A DNA stretch of 12,519 nt from Gammaproteobacteria bacterium. GTDB lineage: Bacteria; Pseudomonadota; Gammaproteobacteria; GCA-001735895. The notes under the pieces were generated by a model. The model searched no databases. It was not told the DNA's origin and worked only from the letters and a program-made list of their open reading frames with translations. Positions 1 through 6,235 of this stretch are shown here, in pieces. Both the position numbers and the translations under genes were made by a program. The DNA is taken from the NCBI GenBank assembly GCA_003231795.1, contig QIJI01000214.1, positions 1-12,519 of the forward strand, given 5' to 3'. Every line of letters begins with the position of its first letter. The stretch's first letter is position 1.

Positions 1-22
1 TAATTAATCAGAGGTTCCTTAA

Positions 23-574
23 TTGAAACACCCTCGCACTTCGTCCTGGTTTCGAAAATCGGCAATTTCCTTACGCAGCATAGAACCTGTCGTGCTTTCC
101 TGGCTATGCGATCAGGGTTCTTTAACGCGGCGGCTGGTCGGCCTGTGTGGTGATGGTTTTTCGGTACGGGTATTGAGTCAACAGTGGGTCAAGCCGGGTG
201 TCGACGAAGCTCATTTGTTGAAAATCCAACCGCGCCAGAATGTCTTACTGCGCCAGGTGCAACTACTTTGCGAGCAGGATGTCCTGGTCTACGCCCGCTC
301 AATAATTCCTTTAAGCACACTGCAAGGCCCGCATCGACGACTTAAGCACCTGGGCAACAAACCGTTAGGCGGTTACCTGTTTGCAAACCCGACCCTGCAG
401 CGGGAACAACAGCAACTGGCTACAATTACGCGGAATAATCCCATGTTCACAGCCGCTCTTCCCGACAACAATCCGGATTGTTCCCGTATCTGGGGCAGAC
501 GTTCACTTTTTACTCTCGGCGGAAAATCGCTACTGGTGAGTGAGTTCTTTTTGCCGGCGCTATTCCTGAAATGA
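23..574 (+). CDS. ubiC: Chorismate--pyruvate lyase UbiC
   Basis: Cytoplasmic enzyme that removes pyruvate from chorismate to give 4-hydroxybenzoate, the first committed step of ubiquinone synthesis. The 183-residue protein follows the family pattern: WLCDQGSLTRRL near residue 27, LLRQV with the substrate-binding arginine R77, YARSIIP then LGNKPLGGYLF (110-120), and the C-terminal WGRRS and LLVSEFFLPA with the catalytic glutamate E174. These correspond to Arg76 and Glu155 of the E. coli enzyme (165 residues). The extra length is a loop of about 18 residues between LQRE (125-128) and WGRR (157-160). The start is a TTG with GAGG 8 bases upstream. An in-frame TAA directly before it (20-22) rules out a longer protein, so the gene is complete. 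Its stop overlaps the rimO start (ATGA), so the two are probably translationally coupled. No ubiA is seen on its downstream side. Confidence 0.93.
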   Translation: MKHPRTSSWFRKSAISLRSIEPVVLSWLCDQGSLTRRLVGLCGDGFSVRVLSQQWVKPGVDEAHLLKIQPRQNVLLRQVQLLCEQDVLVYARSIIPLSTLQGPHRRLKHLGNKPLGGYLFANPTLQREQQQLATITRNNPMFTAALPDNNPDCSRIWGRRSLFTLGGKSLLVSEFFLPALFLK

Positions 575-1887
575 CCAACAGACGCCCTAGCATCGGGTTT
601 GTGAGCCTCGGATGCCCCAAGGCAACCGTCGATTCGGAACATATTCTGACCCAGCTTCGTATCGAGGGATACGAAATTGCTGCGGCTTACGACACCGCCG
701 ATATGGTAATCGTCAACACCTGTGGCTTTATCGATGCGGCGGTGGAAGAGTCGCTCGAAACTATCGACGAGGCAATTCGTGGAAACGGACAGGTCATAGT
801 CACGGGATGTCTCGGTAGTCGCGCCGAAATGATCAGACAACGATTCCCATCCCTGCTCGCGGTAACCGGACCACATGCACTGCAGGAAGTGATGCAGGCG
901 GTGCACCAGCATTTGCCCGCACCGCATGATCCTTTTCTCGACCTGGTACCCAAACAGGGAGTGCGGCTGACGCCAAAGCACTACGCCTATCTCAAAATAT
1001 CCGAAGGCTGTAATCACCGTTGCAGTTTCTGCATTATTCCTTCGATGCGCGGCGACCTGGTCAGCCGTCCCATCGACGAGGTTATGGATGAAGCCCAGAT
1101 CCTGGTCAACGCCGGCATCCGCGAAATTCTGGTAATCTCACAGGACACCAGCGCTTACGGCGTTGATCGTCGCTACCTGACCCGTTTCTGGCAGGGGCAA
1201 GCGTTACAAACCCGCTTCATAGACCTGGCCAGGGCTTTGGGTCAGCTCGGAGTATGGGTACGATTACATTACGTTTACCCCTATCCCCATGTTGACGACG
1301 TGATACCGCTGATGGCCCAGGGGGCTCTTTTGCCCTATCTCGATATCCCGATGCAACACGCGAGCCCCGGTATTTTGAAGGCAATGAAGCGACCGGGTAA
1401 CCGTGATCGTATGCTCGAACGAATTCAGCAATGGCGACAAATCTGCCCGGAACTGGTAATTCGAAGCACGTTTATCGTTGGATTTCCGGGAGAGCGGGAA
1501 CAGGACTTTGAAATCCTGCTCGACTTTCTGGATGCCGCTCAATTAGACCGGGTTGGTTGCTTTACCTATTCCGCGGTCGAAGGGGCCGCCGCTAACCAGT
1601 TGCCCAATCCGGTTACCGAAGAAATCAAACAGGAACGCTATCACCGCTTCATGATGAAGCAGCAGGCCATTAGTACGGCTCGATTGAATCAACGTATTGG
1701 ACAATCGATGCAGGTGCTGGTGGAAAGGGTCGATGAAGAGGGGGCAATCGGTCGTAGTTATGCCGACGCGCCCGAAATTGACGGACTGGTTCACATTGAA
1801 AATGCGTCATCCCTGCAAGCAGGGGAGTTTTGCCAGGTAGAAATTACCGCAGCCGATGAATACGATCTTTTCGCCAGGGTGACCTAA
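571..1887 (+). CDS. rimO: Ribosomal protein S12 (aspartate-C3) methylthiotransferase RimO
   Basis: Radical-SAM enzyme that adds a methylthio group to the conserved aspartate of ribosomal protein S12, using two [4Fe-4S] clusters. The 438-residue length matches the family (441 in E. coli). The N-terminal UPF0004 domain carries its three cluster cysteines: C15 in SLGCPK, C51 in VNTCGF and C80 in VTGCLG. The radical-SAM motif is C147-x3-C151-x2-C154 in SEGCNHRCSFC. A typical C-terminal TRAM domain fills roughly residues 370-438. LGCPKATVDSE rather than the E. coli LGCPKNLVDSE sets it within RimO and apart from MiaB. The ATG lies inside the end of ubiC, with no good ribosome binding site of its own, so initiation probably depends on ubiC translation. 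No clear terminator follows. Confidence 0.96.
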   Translation: MTNRRPSIGFVSLGCPKATVDSEHILTQLRIEGYEIAAAYDTADMVIVNTCGFIDAAVEESLETIDEAIRGNGQVIVTGCLGSRAEMIRQRFPSLLAVTGPHALQEVMQAVHQHLPAPHDPFLDLVPKQGVRLTPKHYAYLKISEGCNHRCSFCIIPSMRGDLVSRPIDEVMDEAQILVNAGIREILVISQDTSAYGVDRRYLTRFWQGQALQTRFIDLARALGQLGVWVRLHYVYPYPHVDDVIPLMAQGALLPYLDIPMQHASPGILKAMKRPGNRDRMLERIQQWRQICPELVIRSTFIVGFPGEREQDFEILLDFLDAAQLDRVGCFTYSAVEGAAANQLPNPVTEEIKQERYHRFMMKQQAISTARLNQRIGQSMQVLVERVDEEGAIGRSYADAPEIDGLVHIENASSLQAGEFCQVEITAADEYDLFARVT

Positions 1888-1950
1888 GTAGTCGAACAAA
1901 TTAGAATTGATGGGCGCAAATTTGTGTTAGTTCATGCATTTAAATACTTA

Positions 1951-1974
1951 TAAATCAGTCTAAGCGGCCGATAA
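1951..1974 (+). promoter_or_regulatory. Possible sigma-28 (FliA)-type promoter upstream of the diguanylate cyclase
   Basis: GCCGATAA at 1967-1974 is an exact match to the -10 element of flagellar sigma-28 promoters. A TAAA lies at 1951-1954, but with a 12-base gap instead of the usual 15 or so, so the -35 part is imperfect. A start just after it would leave a leader of about 60 bases before the GTG at 2043. The whole 1888-2042 gap holds no gene, and I see no better sigma-70 promoter in it. Motility-linked sigma-28 control would fit a diguanylate cyclase, but an eight-base match can arise by chance. Confidence 0.4.
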
Positions 1975-2042
1975 GGGAGTATGTAGCGATATCGCCAATC
2001 CGACCAGGATTTCTATCGTGCATAGTTGATAAGGGCGAGGAC

Positions 2043-3749
2043 GTGGAGCAAATGCTGGACAAGGTTGAACAACATAATGACTGGCAGTCGAAATATCAAG
2101 CGACGCTTGAAGAGCTGGAGTTGCGCGAAACCGAGTGGGTGGAAATAGAAACCCTGCTGCGCAAAACTATTGGGCGCCTCAGCATTGCCGGGCGCGGCCT
2201 GGACAGCAAACTGGATCAGCATCTACTCGTTATTCAGCAATTATCTCGCGAAAAACTCGATCAAAAGCTCGATCTGGCTTTGCAACAACTCAGCAAAATT
2301 GTGGCGTCTCTCGACGACCCCCAGGCAACTGCAAAATCCCGTCGCTCCGACCCTATTATGCTGATGCTCGAACTATTGCAGGGCATTCATTTTGACCAGA
2401 ATCAGCGCCATCAACTGAAAGATATCTGTTCGGGTCTGCTCAAATCGGTGGCTAACGGACACGAGCGCGACATTATCAGCCGCTATGTTAAAGAGTTAGC
2501 TACGCTGATCAATGAGAATTTTGACAACCTCGATACCGATGAGAAAGCCGCCGCCATCGTCCTCAAGTTGATGGACTTGCTTGATCTCGAATCGGGTTGT
2601 AATCAGAAAATCAAACAACAGTTTAGCGGTACCCTTGAATTCCATGAACAGGAGCTGCAAACACTCGCACAACTGATAAACGAACAACTGAGTCCGGGGA
2701 CCTCCCACAATTCCATTGACGAGGTAATGACCACATTGCTGGAAAGGCTAGCCATTGTTCAGGGAGTCAACGGCGCCGCCCAGGCCATACAGACCCGGGT
2801 CCACGAAGGTATCGACGGTGAGCAGTGGGCGGGGACATTGAATGATATTGTCGCTTCGATTTCACAGTCACTTAAAAAACTTGAAGACGAAAAAAAGGAG
2901 CTTGAAAATTTTATCGTCGGGGTCACCGAACAACTCGGACAGATTACCCAGGTGATCGCTGCTGACCACAAAGATCATCAAAGTGACCACGACGATACTC
3001 AATCGTTACACGATTTTGTGCAGGAAGGCATGAGCCTGATACAAAAGAATTTCCACTCGAATAACAATCTGGAGCAATTAAAAACCGACATCACCAGCAA
3101 CATTGACACGATTCGCGGCGGCGTGGACGACTTTATTGATCGCATCAATGAACGACACGAAACTACTGAGGAGCGTAACCAGAAATTAACCTTGCAACTT
3201 TCACAAATGGAGCAAGAAACCCAGGAACTGCAGGTAATGTTGGCTGAAAATCGCGAAAAGTTACTCTATGACGCGCTTACCGGAGTCTATAGCCGCGTGG
3301 CTTACGATGATCGACTCAACCAGGAACTTGCACGCTGGAACCGATACCAGACCCCATTCAGTTACGTCATCGTGGATATCGATCACTTCAAAAGAATCAA
3401 CGATGAATTTGGTCACAATGCGGGCGACAAGGCACTCAAGATTATCGCGCAGATGATGCTTGATTATGTGCGCCAGTCTGACTATGTATTTCGTATCGGC
3501 GGCGAAGAGTTCGTACTACTACTGTCCAATACCGAGGTCGACAAAGCCAACGAAATGATTGAGAAACTACGCTCTGCGATCGCAGATAGCAGCTTTCATT
3601 TCAAAGGTGAAAGGGTCTCGGTAACGCTGTCAGCGGGACTCACCCAAACCCGTGAAAATGACGATGTCGAATCCATGTACGAACGCGCCGATGCGGCCCT
3701 GTACAAAGCCAAAAATTCGGGGCGTAACCGTCAGTTTATTGCGGACTAG
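2043..3749 (+). CDS. Diguanylate cyclase (GGDEF) with long helical N-terminal region
   Basis: Makes the second messenger cyclic di-GMP from two GTP. The catalytic domain occupies about residues 405-568 and opens with DALTGVYSR at 410. It continues with VDIDHFKRINDEFGH and ends with ADAALYKAKNSGRN. The active-site loop is GGEEF (486-490), an active variant of GGDEF. An intact RxxD inhibitory site (R477-Q-S-D480) lies exactly five residues before it, so product feedback inhibition is expected. Residues 1-400 are mostly helical, rich in Gln, Glu and Leu, with coiled-coil stretches (for example around 280-300 and 370-405). They contain no signal peptide or membrane segment, so the enzyme should be cytosolic. 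I recognise no named sensor domain there. GTG at 2043 has AAGGG 7 bases upstream; ATG at 2052 is an alternative with a poorer spacing. The TAG stop is partly supplied by the element that follows. Confidence 0.93.
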   Translation: MEQMLDKVEQHNDWQSKYQATLEELELRETEWVEIETLLRKTIGRLSIAGRGLDSKLDQHLLVIQQLSREKLDQKLDLALQQLSKIVASLDDPQATAKSRRSDPIMLMLELLQGIHFDQNQRHQLKDICSGLLKSVANGHERDIISRYVKELATLINENFDNLDTDEKAAAIVLKLMDLLDLESGCNQKIKQQFSGTLEFHEQELQTLAQLINEQLSPGTSHNSIDEVMTTLLERLAIVQGVNGAAQAIQTRVHEGIDGEQWAGTLNDIVASISQSLKKLEDEKKELENFIVGVTEQLGQITQVIAADHKDHQSDHDDTQSLHDFVQEGMSLIQKNFHSNNNLEQLKTDITSNIDTIRGGVDDFIDRINERHETTEERNQKLTLQLSQMEQETQELQVMLAENREKLLYDALTGVYSRVAYDDRLNQELARWNRYQTPFSYVIVDIDHFKRINDEFGHNAGDKALKIIAQMMLDYVRQSDYVFRIGGEEFVLLLSNTEVDKANEMIEKLRSAIADSSFHFKGERVSVTLSAGLTQTRENDDVESMYERADAALYKAKNSGRNRQFIAD

Positions 3750-3824
3750 GAGTCTGTCAGATTTAGGGTGTCGTAGCGAGGGAAATGCATTTTGAGTCAG
3801 ATTTGTCTAAGACCGACAGACTCC
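3749..3824. mobile_element. 76-bp MITE-like element with terminal inverted repeats, flanked by TA
   Basis: The ends are GGAGTCTGTC (3749-3758) and GACAGACTCC (3815-3824), a perfect 10-bp inverted repeat. It extends to 17 matches in 20 when the flanking TA and the inner bases (3747-3766 against 3807-3826) are counted. Both ends are bordered by TA (3747-3748 and 3825-3826), as expected for a TA target-site duplication of the IS630/Tc1-mariner type. There is no ORF inside, so any transposase would have to act in trans. GTCAGATTT occurs twice inside (3756-3764, 3796-3804). The element lies exactly between two converging genes. As RNA it would fold into a long stem with a loop of about 40 bases, and it may act as a weak two-way terminator, although there is no T-tract. 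Calling it mobile is an inference from structure; copies elsewhere in the genome cannot be seen here. Confidence 0.55.
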
Positions 3825-4054
3825 TAACCGAGTTCAGCGGGAGTCTTTGCGACAATGGTCAATGCATGCAATTCACCCGACGCGATTTCGTCGTTGACAC
3901 AGGCGTACACCATTTTGTGGCGTTTGAGTAACGCCAGACCGTCGAAGGCCTCGCTTGTGACATTAGCGATAAATTTTCCTTCGCCACCACTGACATCAAC
4001 CGTTGCGTCGGGCATGTGGTTAGCGATTAAATTCTGGATCTGTTGCGAAGTCAT
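3824..4054 (-). CDS. ibaG: BolA-family protein, IbaG-like
   Basis: Small cytosolic protein of the BolA/IbaG family; relatives bind monothiol glutaredoxins and [2Fe-2S] clusters and take part in iron-sulfur and acid-stress responses. From the ATG at 4054 it is 76 residues and spans the whole domain: MTSQQIQNLI, then the short VSGGEGKF loop (IbaG type rather than the longer BolA loop), SEAFDGLALLKRHKMVYA and the signature SGELHALTI with the invariant histidine H63. It ends in TPAEL, like IbaG. A TTG 30 bases further upstream (4084) is open in frame, but a perfect TATAAT at 4085-4090 would start transcription downstream of that TTG, so I prefer the ATG. No good Shine-Dalgarno is seen. The gene converges on the diguanylate cyclase with only the 76-bp element between them, and the last base of its stop codon comes from that element. 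The name ibaG rests on family resemblance. Confidence 0.85.
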   Translation of the reverse strand: MTSQQIQNLIANHMPDATVDVSGGEGKFIANVTSEAFDGLALLKRHKMVYACVNDEIASGELHALTIVAKTPAELG

Positions 4055-4084
4055 GCGAGTTACCGGGAGAAAAGTTTCGAACAA

Positions 4085-4092
4085 ATTATATT
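4085..4092. promoter_or_regulatory. Candidate symmetric divergent -10 element (ibaG-like / fliL-like)
   Basis: The eight bases ATTATATT read as a perfect TATAAT on the minus strand (4085-4090) and as TATATT, five of six matches, on the plus strand (4087-4092). They sit in the 60-bp gap between the two divergent start codons. They would place a minus start near 4078, giving a leader of about 24 bases to the ATG at 4054. The plus start would be near 4099, giving a leader of about 16 bases that still contains the Shine-Dalgarno at 4104-4108. Neither strand has a recognisable -35 hexamer at the right distance, so the call is tentative. Confidence 0.4.
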
Positions 4093-4114
4093 ACAAGAGG
4101 CGAAAGGAAATACC

Positions 4115-4519
4115 ATGCAAAAATTAATATTGTTACCCCTGATTTTTTTCGTCGGGCTGACCCCGGCACTGGCGGAGAATGATGAAGTGAAGGCGTCGAA
4201 TTCATCGGCTTATGTTTCACTGGGTGAGCCCCTGGTTCTTAACCTGAGCGGTAAAAACCGGCTGACCTTCCTGCAAATCAGTGCCGATGTCTTGATCAGC
4301 GACTCCGATGCCGAGGACACCATTAAAAACCATGTTCCAGCGATTAGGCATAGCCTGATCATGTTGTTGAGTGAGCAAAAGGCGAGCGATATCAAATCGC
4401 CGGTAAAGCGCGAGGAAATACGTCGGCAGCTGACAACGCAGGTAAAACAGGTAATTGCAGAACTATCGGGCAACAAAGACATTTCGGACGTGCTGTTTTC
4501 GGATATTCTGGTGCAGTAA
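4115..4519 (+). CDS. Secreted FliL-like protein (flagellar basal body-associated family)
   Basis: A 134-residue protein with a clear signal peptide: a short basic start (MQK), a hydrophobic core LILLPLIFFVGLTP, and an ALA|EN cleavage site after residue 20. The mature part resembles the FliL domain: SAYVSLGEPLVLNL, then LTFLQISADVLI, HVPAIRHSLIMLLSEQ, and a C-terminal helix ending SDILVQ. Classical FliL is anchored by an N-terminal membrane helix and supports the flagellar stator. This form, which I recall as a standalone paralogue in pseudomonads and relatives, is predicted to be periplasmic after cleavage, and its role is not established. The ATG at 4115 has AAGGA (4104-4108) 6 bases upstream. 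An in-frame ATG at 4043 would bury the signal peptide and is rejected. No other flagellar gene lies in the window. Confidence 0.85.
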   Translation: MQKLILLPLIFFVGLTPALAENDEVKASNSSAYVSLGEPLVLNLSGKNRLTFLQISADVLISDSDAEDTIKNHVPAIRHSLIMLLSEQKASDIKSPVKREEIRRQLTTQVKQVIAELSGNKDISDVLFSDILVQ

Positions 4520-4549
4520 TTATCAGACGTACTTGTATGTGGCTTCGAG

Positions 4550-4575
4550 GGGGACAGAACTAAAGGTCTGTCCCC
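4550..4575. terminator. Perfect 9-bp hairpin between converging genes (terminator or REP-like)
   Basis: GGGGACAGA (4550-4558) pairs perfectly with TCTGTCCCC (4567-4575) around an 8-base loop. It lies in the 68-bp gap between the end of the fliL-like gene and the end of rnd, where a two-way terminator would be expected. Neither strand has a T-tract after the stem, so a classical intrinsic terminator is not supported. The GGGGACAGA core resembles REP-type palindromes associated with RAYT transposases as I recall them, so a dispersed repeat is the alternative reading. Confidence 0.5.
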
Positions 4576-4587
4576 GGTAGTTCGACA

Positions 4588-5742
4588 TCAATCCGAGCCC
4601 AGCCGGATACAGTCATTTTTGACGCTGAGACTCGATTGGCCATGAATGAAATTTAATAACTGTTCCCCCGCCATCGAAAAGCGCCAACCCTGGGTCAGAC
4701 GACTGCTTTTCTGATTGAGTACCAAAGTATCGATATCTTTTCGCGTCGCCAGCGTCGCCAGCGCAATTTTATTTTCATCTGCGATGATCCGGCATAAGGC
4801 CATGAGACAATCGCCCAACGCCATTTGCACTGTGTTCAGATTATTCATCTTGTCGTGTCGCGGCCAGGAGTCCGCATCGATAGCTGAGGCAGCTTCGACA
4901 ATAGCGAGTAATTTATCTGCATAACGTCGAGCCGTTTTTTCGCTGAGCTCCGGAATTTTTAACAGCGCGTCCATGTCCTGCGGCATGTGGCGCGCGATTT
5001 CGACTAATACATCGTCCTTCACGATCCATCGACGCGGCCGATTCTGATGCTGTGCCAATGCTTCGCGCCAGCGGCACAGGTCACTGGCGATTTGCAACTT
5101 TACGCCTTTTAATTTCTGCACCCCGCGCAGTCGTTTCCATAACCGGGTTTCATCGACGCGGTAAGTATCGGCACTGCTCATCGTCGTCAGATCTCTCTCG
5201 ATCCAGCTGCTGCGCTTGCTCGTATCGAGTTTTGCTTTCAGATGCTCATAGACCGGCAACAGATAACGTACATCGTCCATTGCATAATCCAGCTCTCCAT
5301 CACTGAGCGGTCGGCGACTCCAGTCTGCCCGGGTAAATTTCTTTTCCAGCTGCACTCCGGTCACCTGGAATACCAGGTCAGCGTATGAAATCTGGTGATT
5401 GTAACCAAGCACTGCCGCGGCCAGTTGTGTATCGAAAATCGGTGCCGGAACAGCGCCGAAATTCTGATACAGAATTTCGAGGTCTTGCGATGGCGAATGA
5501 AATATTTTGAGTAACTCCGGTTTTAACAACAATGCTTTCAACGGCTCAAAATCCGTGACCGCCAATGGATCAACACAGGCCCGGTGCTCACCACTGGCGA
5601 TCTGAATCAACGACAATATCGGGTAGTAGGTACTCTCACGGATAAATTCGGTATCGATGGTGCAGTAAGCGACGTCATTAATGGTTTGGCAAAACTGCGT
5701 TAACTGTTCATTCTGGTCGATATATTGATAGTCAATGGTCAT
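4588..5742 (-). CDS. rnd: Ribonuclease D
   Basis: 3'-to-5' exoribonuclease that trims tRNA precursors and other stable RNAs, using two metal ions. The 384-residue protein compares with 375 in E. coli. All DEDD motifs are present: exo I IDTEF with D30 and E32, exo II FHSPSQDLE with D87, and exo III YAMDD with Y153 and D157. An HRDC domain follows (about residues 213-280, RWREALAQHQNRPRRW onward), and the remaining C-terminal region may form the second, degenerate HRDC lobe. I chose ATG 5742 because MTIDYQYIDQNEQL aligns with the family start and lies 7 bases after the mreD stop. The in-frame ATG at 5781 would overlap mreD by 32 bases and add 13 residues without family support. The gene is last in the mreBCD-rnd run and is probably co-transcribed with it. 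Confidence 0.95.
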   Translation of the reverse strand: MTIDYQYIDQNEQLTQFCQTINDVAYCTIDTEFIRESTYYPILSLIQIASGEHRACVDPLAVTDFEPLKALLLKPELLKIFHSPSQDLEILYQNFGAVPAPIFDTQLAAAVLGYNHQISYADLVFQVTGVQLEKKFTRADWSRRPLSDGELDYAMDDVRYLLPVYEHLKAKLDTSKRSSWIERDLTTMSSADTYRVDETRLWKRLRGVQKLKGVKLQIASDLCRWREALAQHQNRPRRWIVKDDVLVEIARHMPQDMDALLKIPELSEKTARRYADKLLAIVEAASAIDADSWPRHDKMNNLNTVQMALGDCLMALCRIIADENKIALATLATRKDIDTLVLNQKSSRLTQGWRFSMAGEQLLNFIHGQSSLSVKNDCIRLGSD

Positions 5743-5749
5743 TGGATAG

Positions 5750-6229
5750 TCATCCCGGCATGGATTTGCGGCGAATATCACGTAACACGACGAATACCCA
5801 GGGCCAGATCAACATGCCCACAATCGGCGCTCCGAAAAAACCGAATACCGGTGTCGGTCGACCCAAAATGCCTTCCACCCATACAATGATTACCTGATTG
5901 ATCAGCAATAGAAACAGTACATATAAAGCCTGCTGGGCCAGTGCCAGAACACGAATACGCTGGTAAAAATTGAGATTGATAAATATCACGATCACCAGCG
6001 CCAGCGTGTGCTGCCCCAGCAGTGTTCCCTGCGAAGTATCAAGCACAATGCCGGTAAAAAATGCAAACCAGAGTCCAACATGCTTAGGCAACGCCATGCT
6101 CCAGTAAATCAGCGCCAGCGCTACCCAGTTGGGTCTATACATTTGTACCCAGTCCGGCAAGGGTAAAATCATCAGCACCAGTGCGACCACCAGGCTCAGG
6201 TAAATGACCAGATATTTAAGTTGCGGCAT
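5750..6229 (-). CDS. mreD: Rod shape-determining protein MreD
   Basis: Integral inner-membrane component of the rod complex that guides lateral wall growth together with MreB, MreC, RodA and PBP2. The 159-residue protein is almost all membrane: hydrophobic segments near residues 6-24, 33-48, 50-66, 71-92, 96-122 and 128-148, separated by short charged turns. The family-typical RPNWVALALIYWSMALP stretch is at about 32-48, and GIVLDTSQGTLLGQHTL follows. The C-terminus is basic (RDIRRKS), as expected for a cytoplasmic end. The ATG lies 6 bases after the mreC stop and the gene ends 7 bases before rnd, so the operon is tightly packed. The length is normal for gammaproteobacteria. Confidence 0.93.
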   Translation of the reverse strand: MPQLKYLVIYLSLVVALVLMILPLPDWVQMYRPNWVALALIYWSMALPKHVGLWFAFFTGIVLDTSQGTLLGQHTLALVIVIFINLNFYQRIRVLALAQQALYVLFLLLINQVIIVWVEGILGRPTPVFGFFGAPIVGMLIWPWVFVVLRDIRRKSMPG

Positions 6230-6235
6230 CTGGCG

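Noticed and set aside
373..1017. A 214-codon open frame on the minus strand across ubiC and rimO
   Set aside because: It lies antisense to two clearly conserved genes, and its translation (Cys/His-rich, no domain pattern) looks like a shadow of their codon use.
1917..1924. CAAATTTG palindrome after rimO, considered as terminator or operator
   Set aside because: Eight bases only, A/T-rich, no loop for an RNA hairpin and no T-run; a chance occurrence is likely.
4055..4084. N-terminal extension of the ibaG-like gene from TTG 4084
   Set aside because: The extra ten residues are not part of the family, the start is TTG without a ribosome site, and the likely transcription start lies downstream of it.
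4043..4114. Longer start for the FliL-like gene at ATG 4043
   Set aside because: It would place 24 polar residues before an evident signal peptide and overlap the divergent ibaG-like gene; ATG 4115 has a strong AAGGA site.
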